64,000 bases of DNA from an uncultured Fretibacterium sp. (lineage in GTDB: Bacteria; Synergistota; Synergistia; Synergistales; Aminobacteriaceae), in NCBI GenBank assembly GCA_946186205.1, contig CAMHMH010000001.1, forward strand, positions 682,001 through 746,000, given 5' to 3'. Under the pieces are notes generated by a model. It saw only the letters and a list, made by a program, of their open reading frames with translations. It was not told the origin of the DNA and searched no databases. Shown here one piece after another: positions 1 to 8,981 of the stretch (position 1 is its first letter; each line of letters opens with the position of its first letter). The position numbers and the translations under genes were made by a program.

Positions 1-1626
1 TGAGACTCCCTCGCACGCTGACCACTTGCACGAATCAGCGTAAGACACTCCGCACTTGCACTCCGTAATATTGAGTTCGTCAGCAGAAATTTCACCCGCA
101 GGAATACGAACGGCAAATGATTTCCCCTTCTCAACATCGCAAAGAGACTCGCCCGTAATGATTCCGAGTTCGCGCTTCAAGTTCTCCGTGAATCTCCGCA
201 AGTCTTCAGCCTGAGAAATCACAGCTCCTTCCATCATCGCGCGGGCTATGTCGGGGTTGTTTCGGATCCGCAGCTCAATCTGTGAGTCGAGCGGTGAAAG
301 TTTTCGTTCCTGTTCGCGTTCAAACTCTTTGACTCTCTCGTGAATCATTCCGGCTTTCTCAGCGTAAAGAATATCGCAGGCGGCTTTTATCTCCATCGAC
401 CTGTACCACGCATTGTCGCGGAAGCTCATATCTTCAGGACGAGTCGCAAAGTGTTCAGCGAGTGATGAGTCAGCGTCTCTGTCCTCGTAGCCTTCAGGTA
501 TTGACGGAATGCCGAAGTACCACGCAATATACGGTGAAAAGCACGGGCTGCCTAATGATTTGCGGATAATAATTCTGTCGGGGTTGTGGCGAATCTGGAA
601 GATTGATGACTCTAAAGTATCGGCATTGCATATCGTCAAAGGCTTCTGGAAGTGAGGCGTATTGTTCCGCGATGTGTATGATGATGACCCCTCGAAGTGA
701 GTCCGCAATATTTTCTTGAGAGTCTCAATGCTTACGGGCTTTGCAGGTTTTATTGAGAACGGCAGCGGCTCCCAGTCCTTCATGAGAAGCGGCGACAAAT
801 CGATGTCAAGAAGAATCTGAAACGCTCTCACATGTCGGTGCGTGTTCTTTTCGTCAGCGTAAGAGTCATCAGCCTGATACGCTCTCTTGAAGTCAAAAGC
901 TCCCTCATCAGGTCTGTACCATCCGCGGCGAACCGCATAGTCAACAAGCTCCCTGTAGCCCGGTGCTTTCCTGTCAGGCTCGTGAATAGTATAGTGATTC
1001 GGAATCACAGCGGCTTCATCATCGGGGACTCTGTGAACCGCGTAATGCTTCCCGTGAACGATCTGCATAACGTAAATTTCTTCCTTGTCGGCAAATGAAT
1101 AGCTCCGTCCGCTTGAAGCATAGCCGTATTTCTCAACAAGGCTCGCGGCAATCTCTACGGCTTCCTTTGCGGTGTGTGCTGACTCTGCAACGATGCGGCG
1201 GAGTCCCCAGCCAATGCCGCCGTCAGTGAGTTCGGGAGAGTCCTCGCGGGATTTCTCGCAGTTGTTCGAGACAATTACGACTCCGTGACCGTTGACGAAA
1301 GAGTCGCAAAATGACGGGCCGGGATTCTTAGCGTCAAAATATTTTGCTTCAGCCCAGAAAAGACTCGTGCGTGTTCCGGGCATATCGACTTCAGCGAGTG
1401 AGGGTTCAAATTTGGCTTTTGTGTTCGGGTGTCTTCGGAGCTTGCCGGAAATGTGAGTCTGCATTGTGCATCTTCCTGGTGCGTCCTCGTTGTGAGCTAC
1501 AAGAACTTCGCCGGTTGCTGAAGCGTTACGGCCTACAAGAACAGTCATGCAGGCGTGAGACTCAGAAGCCCGCAAGAAAACTGAGAGCGCAAAGACAAAT
1601 ATCAGAGCGGGAAAAATTATCGACAT
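1..1626 (-). CDS. Peptidase family C69 dipeptidase, secreted (C-terminus beyond window)
   Basis: The reading frame is open from an ATG at 1626, preceded by AGGAGA, to the window edge, so the last part of the gene is missing; 542 codons are visible. The N-terminus is a signal peptide followed by Ser-His-Ala-Cys-Met-Thr-Val-Leu-Val-Gly-Arg. In the C69 (PepD/dipeptidase A) family the Cys exposed after processing is the N-terminal nucleophile, and here it lies about residue 27. The following 'VAHNEDAP' and 'NNCEK' segments also fit the family. It probably hydrolyses dipeptides outside the cytoplasm. It is the first gene of its transcript and lies just upstream, on the same strand, of nothing visible. 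The restriction-modification pair on its other side is transcribed toward it. The family call is from motifs only. Confidence 0.85.
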   Translation of the reverse strand, partial: MSIIFPALIFVFALSVFLRASESHACMTVLVGRNASATGEVLVAHNEDAPGRCTMQTHISGKLRRHPNTKAKFEPSLAEVDMPGTRTSLFWAEAKYFDAKNPGPSFCDSFVNGHGVVIVSNNCEKSREDSPELTDGGIGWGLRRIVAESAHTAKEAVEIAASLVEKYGYASSGRSYSFADKEEIYVMQIVHGKHYAVHRVPDDEAAVIPNHYTIHEPDRKAPGYRELVDYAVRRGWYRPDEGAFDFKRAYQADDSYADEKNTHRHVRAFQILLDIDLSPLLMKDWEPLPFSIKPAKPVSIETLKKILRTHFEGSSSYTSRNNTPHFQKPLTICNADTLESSIFQIRHNPDRIIIRKSLGSPCFSPYIAWYFGIPSIPEGYEDRDADSSLAEHFATRPEDMSFRDNAWYRSMEIKAACDILYAEKAGMIHERVKEFEREQERKLSPLDSQIELRIRNNPDIARAMMEGAVISQAEDLRRFTENLKRELGIITGESLCDVEKGKSFAVRIPAGEISADELNITECKCGVSYADSCKWSACEGVS

Positions 1627-1668
1627 GTGATTATCTCCTGTGTGAAAATTTTTGAAAGGTCAACTATA

Positions 1669-2763
1669 TCACGTTTTCACCTCGCAAAAAGTATACTTGC
1701 CTTTGAGTCTCTCACGCATGACCTTCACGGCCTCTTCTGAGTCATCAACGCCGATAAACTTGCGTCCCATTTCACACGCGCAAAGAAGGAATGCCCCGCT
1801 CCCGGCAAAAGGATCAAGGACGATGCTTCCATCAAGCGATGACTGAGCGAGGATTAACTTCAGCATGTCATGATTCTTTTCCGTCGGGTAAATTGGACTC
1901 TGAGTATCTTTGAACGTCCACACGTCTTGAATCTTTCTGCCGTTATGTTCGTCAGCATATTTCTTTATGCGGGGATTGCCTGACGCTGACCACTCAATGA
2001 GTCCCTGCGAGTCTAGAACGTCGAAATTTGCCGGGTCAGTTCGCCAGTGCCGGCCATCAGGAACAGGAATATTACGCCACGCCTGCCCGGTAACACCTTG
2101 AGTCACTCCGGGAGCATGAAGAGGAATCGTAGTGTACCTCCGACCGTCTGAGTCAATTTTTGGGAACAGCCGCAGAATTTCAGACTCGCTTAACGGTGAC
2201 TTGATGTCGTTCCAGATGTTATGGCCTGAGTCTTTCACGTAGAACAGAATCATGTCGCGCTGATTTCCCCAAGCCCGGCGGTAAAAGTTTTTGGGATTCG
2301 ATTTGACGCGGGCAATGTCGTTCATGAAGTTTTCAGCTCCGAATATCTCATCAAGAATGATTTTCACGTAATGTCCTGTCTTGCAGTCAATGTGAAGATA
2401 AAGCGAGCCTCTTTGCGACAACAATTCGTGAATCAGTATGAGCCTCTCACGGATAAAGGCGAGGAATTTTTCCGGGGTCATCTTGTCGGTGTATGCCCTG
2501 CGAGATTTAACGGTGCTTACGGAATTTGCGCGGGTGTCTGAGATGTAGAAGTCGTGCTGAGTGTTGAAGGGCGGATCTGCGTAGACGAGATCAATTTTTC
2601 CGGTGTAATATTTCAGGAGGAGCGACAATGCGGAAAAGTTTTCGGCCATGAACAAATAATTTTGTGACGTATCAAGCGTGATGTTGTGACTCGCTGAAAC
2701 CTTGCGTGCTTTTTGCAGAATGTCATCACGCAGCAATCTTCCGTCAAATGAGAGTCTAATCAT
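1669..2763 (-). CDS. Type II DNA methyltransferase (N6-adenine/N4-cytosine, beta-class order)
   Basis: This is the modification enzyme of a type II system; it transfers a methyl group from SAM to an adenine or cytosine exocyclic amine. The catalytic motif IV is Asp-Pro-Pro-Phe at residues 63-66 ('YADPPFNTQ'). The SAM-binding motif I ('LDPFAGSGAFL') comes near the C-terminus, around residue 325. This IV-before-I order defines beta-class enzymes. The total length of 364 residues is normal. The ATG at 2763 was chosen because it lies 1 nt after the stop of the endonuclease gene; a TTG at 2796 would overlap that gene. The specificity cannot be read from the sequence. The pair order, nuclease first and then methylase, is less usual but known. 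Confidence 0.9.
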   Translation of the reverse strand: MIRLSFDGRLLRDDILQKARKVSASHNITLDTSQNYLFMAENFSALSLLLKYYTGKIDLVYADPPFNTQHDFYISDTRANSVSTVKSRRAYTDKMTPEKFLAFIRERLILIHELLSQRGSLYLHIDCKTGHYVKIILDEIFGAENFMNDIARVKSNPKNFYRRAWGNQRDMILFYVKDSGHNIWNDIKSPLSESEILRLFPKIDSDGRRYTTIPLHAPGVTQGVTGQAWRNIPVPDGRHWRTDPANFDVLDSQGLIEWSASGNPRIKKYADEHNGRKIQDVWTFKDTQSPIYPTEKNHDMLKLILAQSSLDGSIVLDPFAGSGAFLLCACEMGRKFIGVDDSEEAVKVMRERLKGKYTFCEVKT

Positions 2764-2764
2764 C

Positions 2765-3559
2765 TTACAGTGAGTAGAGAAATTCACGAAGCACAAGAGC
2801 GGACATAATATAATCTTCCGGGTGATGCAACAAATGTTCGTGAATCTTGCTGTGATTGCTGATGTAGATTACTCCGTCAATAATTGCGACCGGGATAACG
2901 TCAAACTGTGACGGCATGAAGCTGTGAAGTGTGCTTAGTGCGTCATCAAACTGTGCGTTCTGATGTCCTCCGAAATCTGTCAGGAATTTTGCTTCTCCTG
3001 CGATATATTTTCCGTGAAACTTTGCGAGGAAATCGACTCCCTTGTTGCGTGTGAAGCCTAAATATTTTTGTGAGAAGTCCTGCATTAAAGCATCTGAAGA
3101 ATTGAGTATGCAGTTATCATTCATCCGCAAAAATTCTTCAGGGTCATTAAGGATTGGGACTCCTATAACGTTTCGCGCTATCCAGTTTTTGAACATCGGC
3201 CCCATCTGCCTGTTTGTTTCTTTCGGGGCTGTGCATCTCTCTATTATCGTTTCGATTCCCATCTGGTATAAATTTCCGGCTATCCTGTTGACTGTCTGAG
3301 GGTTGCGCGCAATCGCTCCTCTGTCATGTCTGAGAAAAGGAACATACGAATCTTTCAGCGGGAATAGTTCAGCGTCAAGAAGAGTCCCAACAAGCCTCAC
3401 ATTGTCACGCGAGTCATAAGCTGATATTAATTCTTCCGTTTGAGAATGTGAAAGCTCCCGGCGCAAGTTAGGGTTAACCGGGTACACTCTGAATAGCTCA
3501 TCAAGATAATTTCTTTGTCCCGCAAAAATTATGCTCTGCTCCGTCCAGAAGTTAATCAA
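2765..3559 (-). CDS. Type II restriction endonuclease, PD-(D/E)XK type (possibly Tsp45I-like)
   Basis: This 264-residue protein sits directly upstream of, and 1 nt from, the DNA methyltransferase, which gives the functional context. A nuclease core is visible: Asp176 ('KGVDFLAKF') and Glu189-Ala-Lys191 ('IAGEAKFLTDFGGHQ') match the D...ExK pattern. From memory the segment after the catalytic Lys resembles the Tsp45I-type restriction family (GTSAC), but I cannot confirm this without a search. The start is a TTG at 3559 with GGAGGG seven bases upstream; no better in-frame ATG exists nearby. Confidence is high for a restriction enzyme and low for the specificity. Confidence 0.85.
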   Translation of the reverse strand: MINFWTEQSIIFAGQRNYLDELFRVYPVNPNLRRELSHSQTEELISAYDSRDNVRLVGTLLDAELFPLKDSYVPFLRHDRGAIARNPQTVNRIAGNLYQMGIETIIERCTAPKETNRQMGPMFKNWIARNVIGVPILNDPEEFLRMNDNCILNSSDALMQDFSQKYLGFTRNKGVDFLAKFHGKYIAGEAKFLTDFGGHQNAQFDDALSTLHSFMPSQFDVIPVAIIDGVIYISNHSKIHEHLLHHPEDYIMSALVLREFLYSL

Positions 3560-3578
3560 TCAAAATCCCTCCGCAAAA

Positions 3579-3597
3579 ATTATACATGTCTTATAAT
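3579..3597. promoter_or_regulatory. Divergent -10 elements between REase and tamB
   Basis: Two perfect TATAAT hexamers face away from each other: plus strand 3592-3597 and minus strand 3584-3579. The plus one lies inside what would be the first codons if tamB began at 3586. It therefore supports the downstream tamB start at 3649. The minus one has TTGAGC 16 bases upstream (3606-3601). Its predicted start point leaves only about 13 nt before the endonuclease TTG. Confidence 0.4.
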
Positions 3598-3648
3598 TAC
3601 GCTCAAAATCTCACAATACAACTTAATACAAAGGACGTGAATTTATTG

Positions 3649-6600
3649 ATGGCAGATAACATTTTGCTGCCTGAACTTTACCGAAGGAAGAAGCCCCGAA
3701 GAAGGCCGATCCCCCGCAGCGGTTCAGGATTCATGAAGTTCATCGTGATGATGTTCCTTGTGCTTTTGGTGTCGGTTGGACTCTTTTCGTTCGCTGACAT
3801 CGGAGGCAATATCGCGCTGAGCATCGCAAAAAATTTTCTCAGCAAAAATTACAGCATCGGACTCAATGCTGAGAAGATCACAGGCAACCCCATAAAGGGC
3901 TATACGCTTCACAATTTCGGAATCACTGACGAGAAATCAAGCACCGATATTTTTTCGGCGGGCTTCCTGTCGGTGAAGTTGAATCTTCCGGCAATAGTTA
4001 CGGGAAATTTGCGGCTCTCTGAAGTTTCATTAGGCGGGATTAGCATGGACGTTGAGAAATTTATCGAGTCCGTTCAGAAATTGAGTCTCACATTGCCTTC
4101 TGAGGATCAAAAAGTTTCCGGGACATTCGCGGCCTCGCCTGCATATGCTGAGGGAGAGTCCGAAAACAAAATGCCCGACTTGCCAATCGACTCCGTGAAA
4201 ATTGCTGACAGTCATTTTTCTTCACAGTTCGGAAATTTTGACGTAACAGAAATCACAGCGGACGTGAAAAATCTCGACATTAATATTGACGCAAGCATTA
4301 ACACTTTGCCGCTTAAAGGACATATCGACATGGGAGAATCTGCGGGCTTTACGGCGGCTAACAGGGCAGAGCTTTACTTAGGCTCCGGGAAAATTATTGC
4401 GACGGGCGGACTCAATTCGGGGAAATTAGACCTTCACGCCTCTGCTGAAGAGTTTGACCTGAAGGAGATAACCGCGCTTTACCCGGCCATGCTCAAAGCA
4501 GAAGATTTTGACGGCAAAGCTGACTTCACCGCTGACATTTCCGGGACAATGGACAATCCGAAAGTTTCAGGCTCAATTGATTACTTGGGCGCGAAAATTT
4601 ACGGTTACCCCGTCGAACGTGCGAGCGCAAACGTATCATACTTATCGAACAGAGTCTCAGTCAGCAACATTCAGGCAAGCGCATTCAATATCCCTGTGCA
4701 GGGTGAAATAGCAGCAGCGATGAGGCCGGGGGAAAAACTTTCGGTGATGGTTAAACTTGACGGGAGCGAAGCATACCTTGATGAACTCGACAAAATTTTA
4801 GGCATTCCCGATCTGAAGCCATTAAGCGGACGTGTATCACTCTTCAGCGTGAACATAAGCGGGCATGTAGACAAGCTCAACGGACTCGTGAACTTCACCG
4901 CGCCGAGAATAGCTTACGACGGAAAGACACTCACTAACATTCGCGCACAGATGAAACTTTCAGGGAGCGACACTGCGAATGTTGACGGCAAATTCAACTT
5001 TGAGGGGGCGCAGGGATATTTGAGCGGCAATGTCGCCTCAATCCTCACGAACCCAAGAATGAATCTCACAGCAAAACTTGCAGGACTCGACATCAAACGA
5101 ATCGAAAGCATGATACCCGACGGCCCTCAGTACAAGCTCGGCGGGAAGATTACGGCCTCAGTAACAGTGAAAGGCACTGCGGCAAATCCGAATGTTACAG
5201 GAGCGTTAAACAGTCCTGAGTTCAGCGGATGGGGTCAGACGATTGAGAAGCCCGCAATAAATTTCGCGTATTCAGGAAAGACTCTGACTCTCAGCAAGAC
5301 AGAAGGAACATTAAACGGAATGCCCGTGAACGTCAGCGGGAAAATCTCGGAGCTTCCTTCATCAAATCCCAAGCTCGACATTAACGCGACAATCACAATG
5401 ACACCTTCCGCGCTGAAAGAATACGTTCCCGACATCGACAGCTACAAGCTCAAAGGCAGCATCAACGCGGGAGTCAAAATTCAGGGGACAGCGAATAACC
5501 CGTCAGTCAATCTCCTTGCGTCATCACAAAATCTTCAGGCTATGGACATCATCACCGCTAAAGGACTCGAACTCACTACCGCGCTTAACGGGGACTTGTC
5601 GAAACTTGAGAAGATCTCCGTAAACATGGCCGCAAAATCTCTCACAGCCAGCGGGATAACTTTCACGGGTATTAATGCGAACGTCAGCAAGAACGGAGAC
5701 TCCATCATTCTCGGAAGTCTTAACGCAAAGAGCGGTGAAGGGACAATAACAGGCTCAGGAAATGCTTCAGTGTCGGGGAAATCTCCTCTCAATTTCAGCT
5801 TTGACTTCAAGAACCTTGCGCTTGCCTCTCTTGCCTCATCATCAGGAATTGACGTAAAAGGGAATCTCTCAGGGACTCTAAAAGTTGCCGGGAAAAATGA
5901 TAATCCTTCGCTGACTTTCTCCGCGAACGTTCCGACTCTTAACGCCGCAGGATTCTCGCTGAATAATATCCTCGCTGACATCGCCGGGGACATGAAGAAC
6001 ATCGCCCTCAAGAATGTACGCGCAGAAGTCGACGGAGCAGAGATAACAGCAGCAGGAAACATAAACATATCACCAGCCCTGAAAGTAAATGTAAACCTGA
6101 ACGGAAAGAATGTAAACCTCGCGCAATTGTTGAAGGATTACCCGGCCATGAAGGGAAAAATTTCCGGGGTTGCGACTCTCGCGTTTAACGTTGCAGGAAA
6201 TGAGAAGAGCATAACGGGCAAAGGGAGTCTCAATATTCCTTCTCTTGTTGCTTACGGCGTGAAGCTCTCAGACATCAAACTGCCTCTGACGTATTCGGGG
6301 AATAACTTTGCGTCAAAGGGAGGCACCGCGAAATTTTACGGCGGGACTTTGAGCAACACTCTCACATTTGCGCTTGATACTATGAAGTTCACCGATGAGA
6401 TTTCCGCGAATGCTGTTGACGTGAACGGATTAATTCAGGATGCTTCCGGCGGTCTTGAGGGGAAAATCACAGGAAAAGGCAAGCTCACCTTCAAGGTAAC
6501 AGGCTCGGCAAAAGACAAGGTAACATATTCGGGCAATGGCAATTTCTCAATGGGACAAGGAGCTATAACGGGCTTCAAGTGGCTTGACCTATTCACGAGG

Positions 6601-7386
6601 ATTCACAAGTCAGACGGACTCAGATTCGCGAGCGTTAATGCTCCTCTAACGCTTCAGACAGGACTCTTCATCATCAAAGCCGGGGCGATCGCAAACGCCG
6701 TGAAGAATGACGCGCTATATAAGTACGCAAAACTTTCACAGAACGGGACAATAAATTTTGCCGGTAAGGTCATGACGATGGACTTTTACACCGAGTCGAG
6801 CGTGAACTATCAGCTAATAAACGCGATACAGGGAGGCGCAAAGGGCGGTATTGATGCATTGCTCAAAGGCGGCGTGTCAGGGTTTGAAGACAGCGTGAAG
6901 GCTTTTCTTTCGGGAGGACTCAGCGGCGCAAAGAGTAACGCTTCAATGGGCGACTTCAGGACGGTAACACTTAGGATACACGGCAGGGCGGATAATCTCG
7001 CGTTCTCAGGACTCAAGATAGGCGAGTCGACTCTAAAGGCTGAAGAGAAATCAGACGCTAAGACTCAGACAAAGACGACTCAGACTCCCTCGCAGACCGT
7101 CAAGCAGAAAGCCGAAAACGTTAAAGAGCAAGTGAAGCAGCAGGTCATCAACAAAGCGACAGAACTTCTGCCCGATGAGCTGAAGAAGACTCTCAACCTC
7201 AAAACTAATACGGGGACTCAAACCTCAAAGCCTCAAAAGCAGCCAGCGACTCAAAACTCACAGTCTCAGAATCAAACGCAGCCTCAGAGTCAAAATCAGC
7301 AGAAGCAGCAGAGCATAGAAGACCGTCTGAAGGAAGAATTGCAGAAGGGAATACAAAAAGGACTGGGGGATTTGTTCAGAAGATGA
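3649..7386 (+). CDS. tamB: TamB-type translocation and assembly module protein (DUF490)
   Basis: This is a 1245-residue inner-membrane-anchored, beta-rich protein. A short cytoplasmic basic segment (RRKKPRRR) precedes one membrane helix at about residues 29-48. A very long region of repeating beta strands follows, with recurrent 'GxxxxxGxxxNP' phrases such as 'TAANPNV' and 'TANNPSV', typical of AsmA/TamB proteins that bridge the periplasm. The last 300 residues before the tail have the DUF490 character ('GKGKLTFKVTG'). The final 90 residues are a Gln/Lys-rich low-complexity tail not expected in TamB. Known roles of TamB-like proteins are outer-membrane protein assembly and phospholipid transport. 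The ATG at 3649 is preferred to an ATG at 3586 because a TATAAT overlaps the earlier one; TTG 3646 behind AAAGGA is an alternative. It overlaps the M50 protease gene by ATGA. Confidence 0.88.
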   Translation: MADNILLPELYRRKKPRRRPIPRSGSGFMKFIVMMFLVLLVSVGLFSFADIGGNIALSIAKNFLSKNYSIGLNAEKITGNPIKGYTLHNFGITDEKSSTDIFSAGFLSVKLNLPAIVTGNLRLSEVSLGGISMDVEKFIESVQKLSLTLPSEDQKVSGTFAASPAYAEGESENKMPDLPIDSVKIADSHFSSQFGNFDVTEITADVKNLDINIDASINTLPLKGHIDMGESAGFTAANRAELYLGSGKIIATGGLNSGKLDLHASAEEFDLKEITALYPAMLKAEDFDGKADFTADISGTMDNPKVSGSIDYLGAKIYGYPVERASANVSYLSNRVSVSNIQASAFNIPVQGEIAAAMRPGEKLSVMVKLDGSEAYLDELDKILGIPDLKPLSGRVSLFSVNISGHVDKLNGLVNFTAPRIAYDGKTLTNIRAQMKLSGSDTANVDGKFNFEGAQGYLSGNVASILTNPRMNLTAKLAGLDIKRIESMIPDGPQYKLGGKITASVTVKGTAANPNVTGALNSPEFSGWGQTIEKPAINFAYSGKTLTLSKTEGTLNGMPVNVSGKISELPSSNPKLDINATITMTPSALKEYVPDIDSYKLKGSINAGVKIQGTANNPSVNLLASSQNLQAMDIITAKGLELTTALNGDLSKLEKISVNMAAKSLTASGITFTGINANVSKNGDSIILGSLNAKSGEGTITGSGNASVSGKSPLNFSFDFKNLALASLASSSGIDVKGNLSGTLKVAGKNDNPSLTFSANVPTLNAAGFSLNNILADIAGDMKNIALKNVRAEVDGAEITAAGNINISPALKVNVNLNGKNVNLAQLLKDYPAMKGKISGVATLAFNVAGNEKSITGKGSLNIPSLVAYGVKLSDIKLPLTYSGNNFASKGGTAKFYGGTLSNTLTFALDTMKFTDEISANAVDVNGLIQDASGGLEGKITGKGKLTFKVTGSAKDKVTYSGNGNFSMGQGAITGFKWLDLFTRIHKSDGLRFASVNAPLTLQTGLFIIKAGAIANAVKNDALYKYAKLSQNGTINFAGKVMTMDFYTESSVNYQLINAIQGGAKGGIDALLKGGVSGFEDSVKAFLSGGLSGAKSNASMGDFRTVTLRIHGRADNLAFSGLKIGESTLKAEEKSDAKTQTKTTQTPSQTVKQKAENVKEQVKQQVINKATELLPDELKKTLNLKTNTGTQTSKPQKQPATQNSQSQNQTQPQSQNQQKQQSIEDRLKEELQKGIQKGLGDLFRR

Positions 7387-8009
7387 GATTATTGCATGAC
7401 CCTGTGAGATTATTGCTGACGATACCGGGATTATTATGGGCGTTGTCGTTTCATGAATTTTGTCATGGCTTCGCGGCGTGGTGTGTTGGTGACAGGACAG
7501 CGGAGAGATACGGACGACTGACTCTTAACCCTCTGGCGCATTTCGACATTCTTGGGACATTGATGCTTCTGTTCGTGGGATTCGGATGGGCTAAGCCTGT
7601 TCCGATTAACGCGCGGTACTTCAGGCACCCAAGGCGTGATCTGGTCATTGTGTCATTGGCTGGCGTTGCGGGAAATATATTGACGGCTGTCGTAACTGTT
7701 CTGATTTTGCGGTGGCTTGGGCCTTACTGGTATTTGCGGTGGGGCTATACATGGCCGATGTACGTTGACGCGATTCTGAAAATAATGGTGAACATCAACA
7801 TGGGACTCGCCGCTTTCAACCTGATACCGATTCCGCCTCTTGACGGTTCGAGGGTTCTTGAAGCGTTCCTGCCGTATAAGTACATGGAGTATTATTACTG
7901 GCTTGAGCGTTACGGGATGTTCATAATCTTTGCGCTCTTGATGACCGGGATAATTAATATCATTTTTGAGCCGATAATAAGTGTCTTGTGGATGCTGCTG
8001 CCGTATTGA
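7383..8009 (+). CDS. M50 family membrane zinc metalloprotease (site-2 protease, short form)
   Basis: This is a 208-residue integral membrane protein. The zinc-binding HExxH is at residues 24-28 (His-Glu-Phe-Cys-His) in the first helix. The second family motif, 'FNLIPIPPLDGSRVL', is in a later helix and supplies the third ligand Asp. The lack of a PDZ domain places it with the short YwhC/Rip-like M50 proteins rather than RseP. It would cleave membrane-embedded substrates; none can be inferred. The ATG overlaps the tamB stop (ATGA), so the two genes are translationally coupled. Confidence 0.92.
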   Translation: MRLLHDPVRLLLTIPGLLWALSFHEFCHGFAAWCVGDRTAERYGRLTLNPLAHFDILGTLMLLFVGFGWAKPVPINARYFRHPRRDLVIVSLAGVAGNILTAVVTVLILRWLGPYWYLRWGYTWPMYVDAILKIMVNINMGLAAFNLIPIPPLDGSRVLEAFLPYKYMEYYYWLERYGMFIIFALLMTGIINIIFEPIISVLWMLLPY

Positions 8010-8011
8010 CG

Positions 8012-8050
8012 AAAAAAAATCACCCCTTGGGATTCGCTCTCAGGGGGTGA
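8012..8050 (-). terminator. Rho-independent terminator for mrr
   Basis: Read on the minus strand, TCACCCCCTGAGA pairs imperfectly with TCCCAAGGGGTGA and is followed by eight T residues. It lies just after the mrr stop codon. The same hairpin lies 10 bases after the M50 gene, but there the plus strand lacks a T run. Confidence 0.85.
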
Positions 8051-8054
8051 AATT

Positions 8055-8966
8055 CTATAATTCTTCCGAGAAAAAATCACTGTCGACTCGTTTTATTTCG
8101 TATGTATGTTCAACCGAGACGCCTACGTTATGTTTTATCATGAGCCGCGTTAAAGTTATTCCGTCAATCAATACTACTTTTATCCCTGAAAGATTCTCCG
8201 TGTACTGAACAGCCCCGACAGAAAATTTTGCAGTCGTAATGAAAAGTCCTTTTTGAGCCTGCTGACCCTGAAGCGCGCCGACGAATTTTTGAAGCTCCGG
8301 CCTTCCTATAGTTTGTTCGGGCTGCCATTGCTTTGCCTGAATGTATATGTTGCTGAAGCCGAGCTGATCCTCCTTGATGATTCCGTCAATGCCTTCATCG
8401 TTTGAGAGCCTCGTTACTTTTCCCGCGTCATTAATTCCGTTCCCGTAGCCCATACTCAGAAGCAACTTCACTACGAGACGTTCAAAACCTGCCGGGGATA
8501 ATCTCATTACTTCGTCCATTAACTGACTTGCAAGCGCGGAAGTGATTTGCTCATACGCTGCTTCAAGAATTTCTGCGGGTGATTCGTTTTTCTCTTCCTG
8601 TGATGATTCTGAATCGTTTTCAGGTGATATTGATCGGAAATCTTTGAACGTGTCATAATTCGCAAGGTACTCAAGATCTATTCTTGCGCCCGACTTGAGA
8701 ACCCTTTTGCCTTCAGCTGTGATTCGGTAATTTCCTCTCTGAGGAGTCTCGACAAGCCCGGCTTTTTGCAGGTAAGTTTTTGCCCAGTTCACGCGGTTGT
8801 AAAATGTCGTCTGCCTTCCGCTCGGCACTAACTCGGAAATATCAGCCTCAGAGAGATTCATTTTCTGCGCGATTATGTCTTTCACTTCTTTTGCTGAATG
8901 TGTTTCTCCGTCCTTCAGAGCCTCAAGCAATACCCCGAAGAACTCAAAGAATTTCGGCACGGCCAT
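8055..8966 (-). CDS. mrr: Mrr-type type IV restriction endonuclease
   Basis: This 303-residue protein has two domains. Residues 1-100 form a winged-helix region typical of Mrr N-terminal domains ('SGRQTTFYNRVNWAKTYL', 'RGNYRITAEGKRVL'). Residues 160-290 are the Mrr catalytic fold, with Asp in 'GIDGIIKED' and Gln-Ala-Lys in 'YIQAKQW'. These are the D...QxK residues of the family. Mrr cuts DNA carrying foreign methylation and can be triggered by high-pressure stress in E. coli. It ends at a strong terminator. It lies 15 nt downstream of rlmD on the same strand, and AGGGTGA precedes its ATG. Confidence 0.9.
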   Translation of the reverse strand: MAVPKFFEFFGVLLEALKDGETHSAKEVKDIIAQKMNLSEADISELVPSGRQTTFYNRVNWAKTYLQKAGLVETPQRGNYRITAEGKRVLKSGARIDLEYLANYDTFKDFRSISPENDSESSQEEKNESPAEILEAAYEQITSALASQLMDEVMRLSPAGFERLVVKLLLSMGYGNGINDAGKVTRLSNDEGIDGIIKEDQLGFSNIYIQAKQWQPEQTIGRPELQKFVGALQGQQAQKGLFITTAKFSVGAVQYTENLSGIKVVLIDGITLTRLMIKHNVGVSVEHTYEIKRVDSDFFSEEL

Positions 8967-8981
8967 GAAATAATCACCCTT

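Noticed and set aside
5535-6068. 177-residue ORF antisense to tamB
   Set aside because: No ribosome site or family signal; composition is that of the reverse complement of the tamB coding frame.
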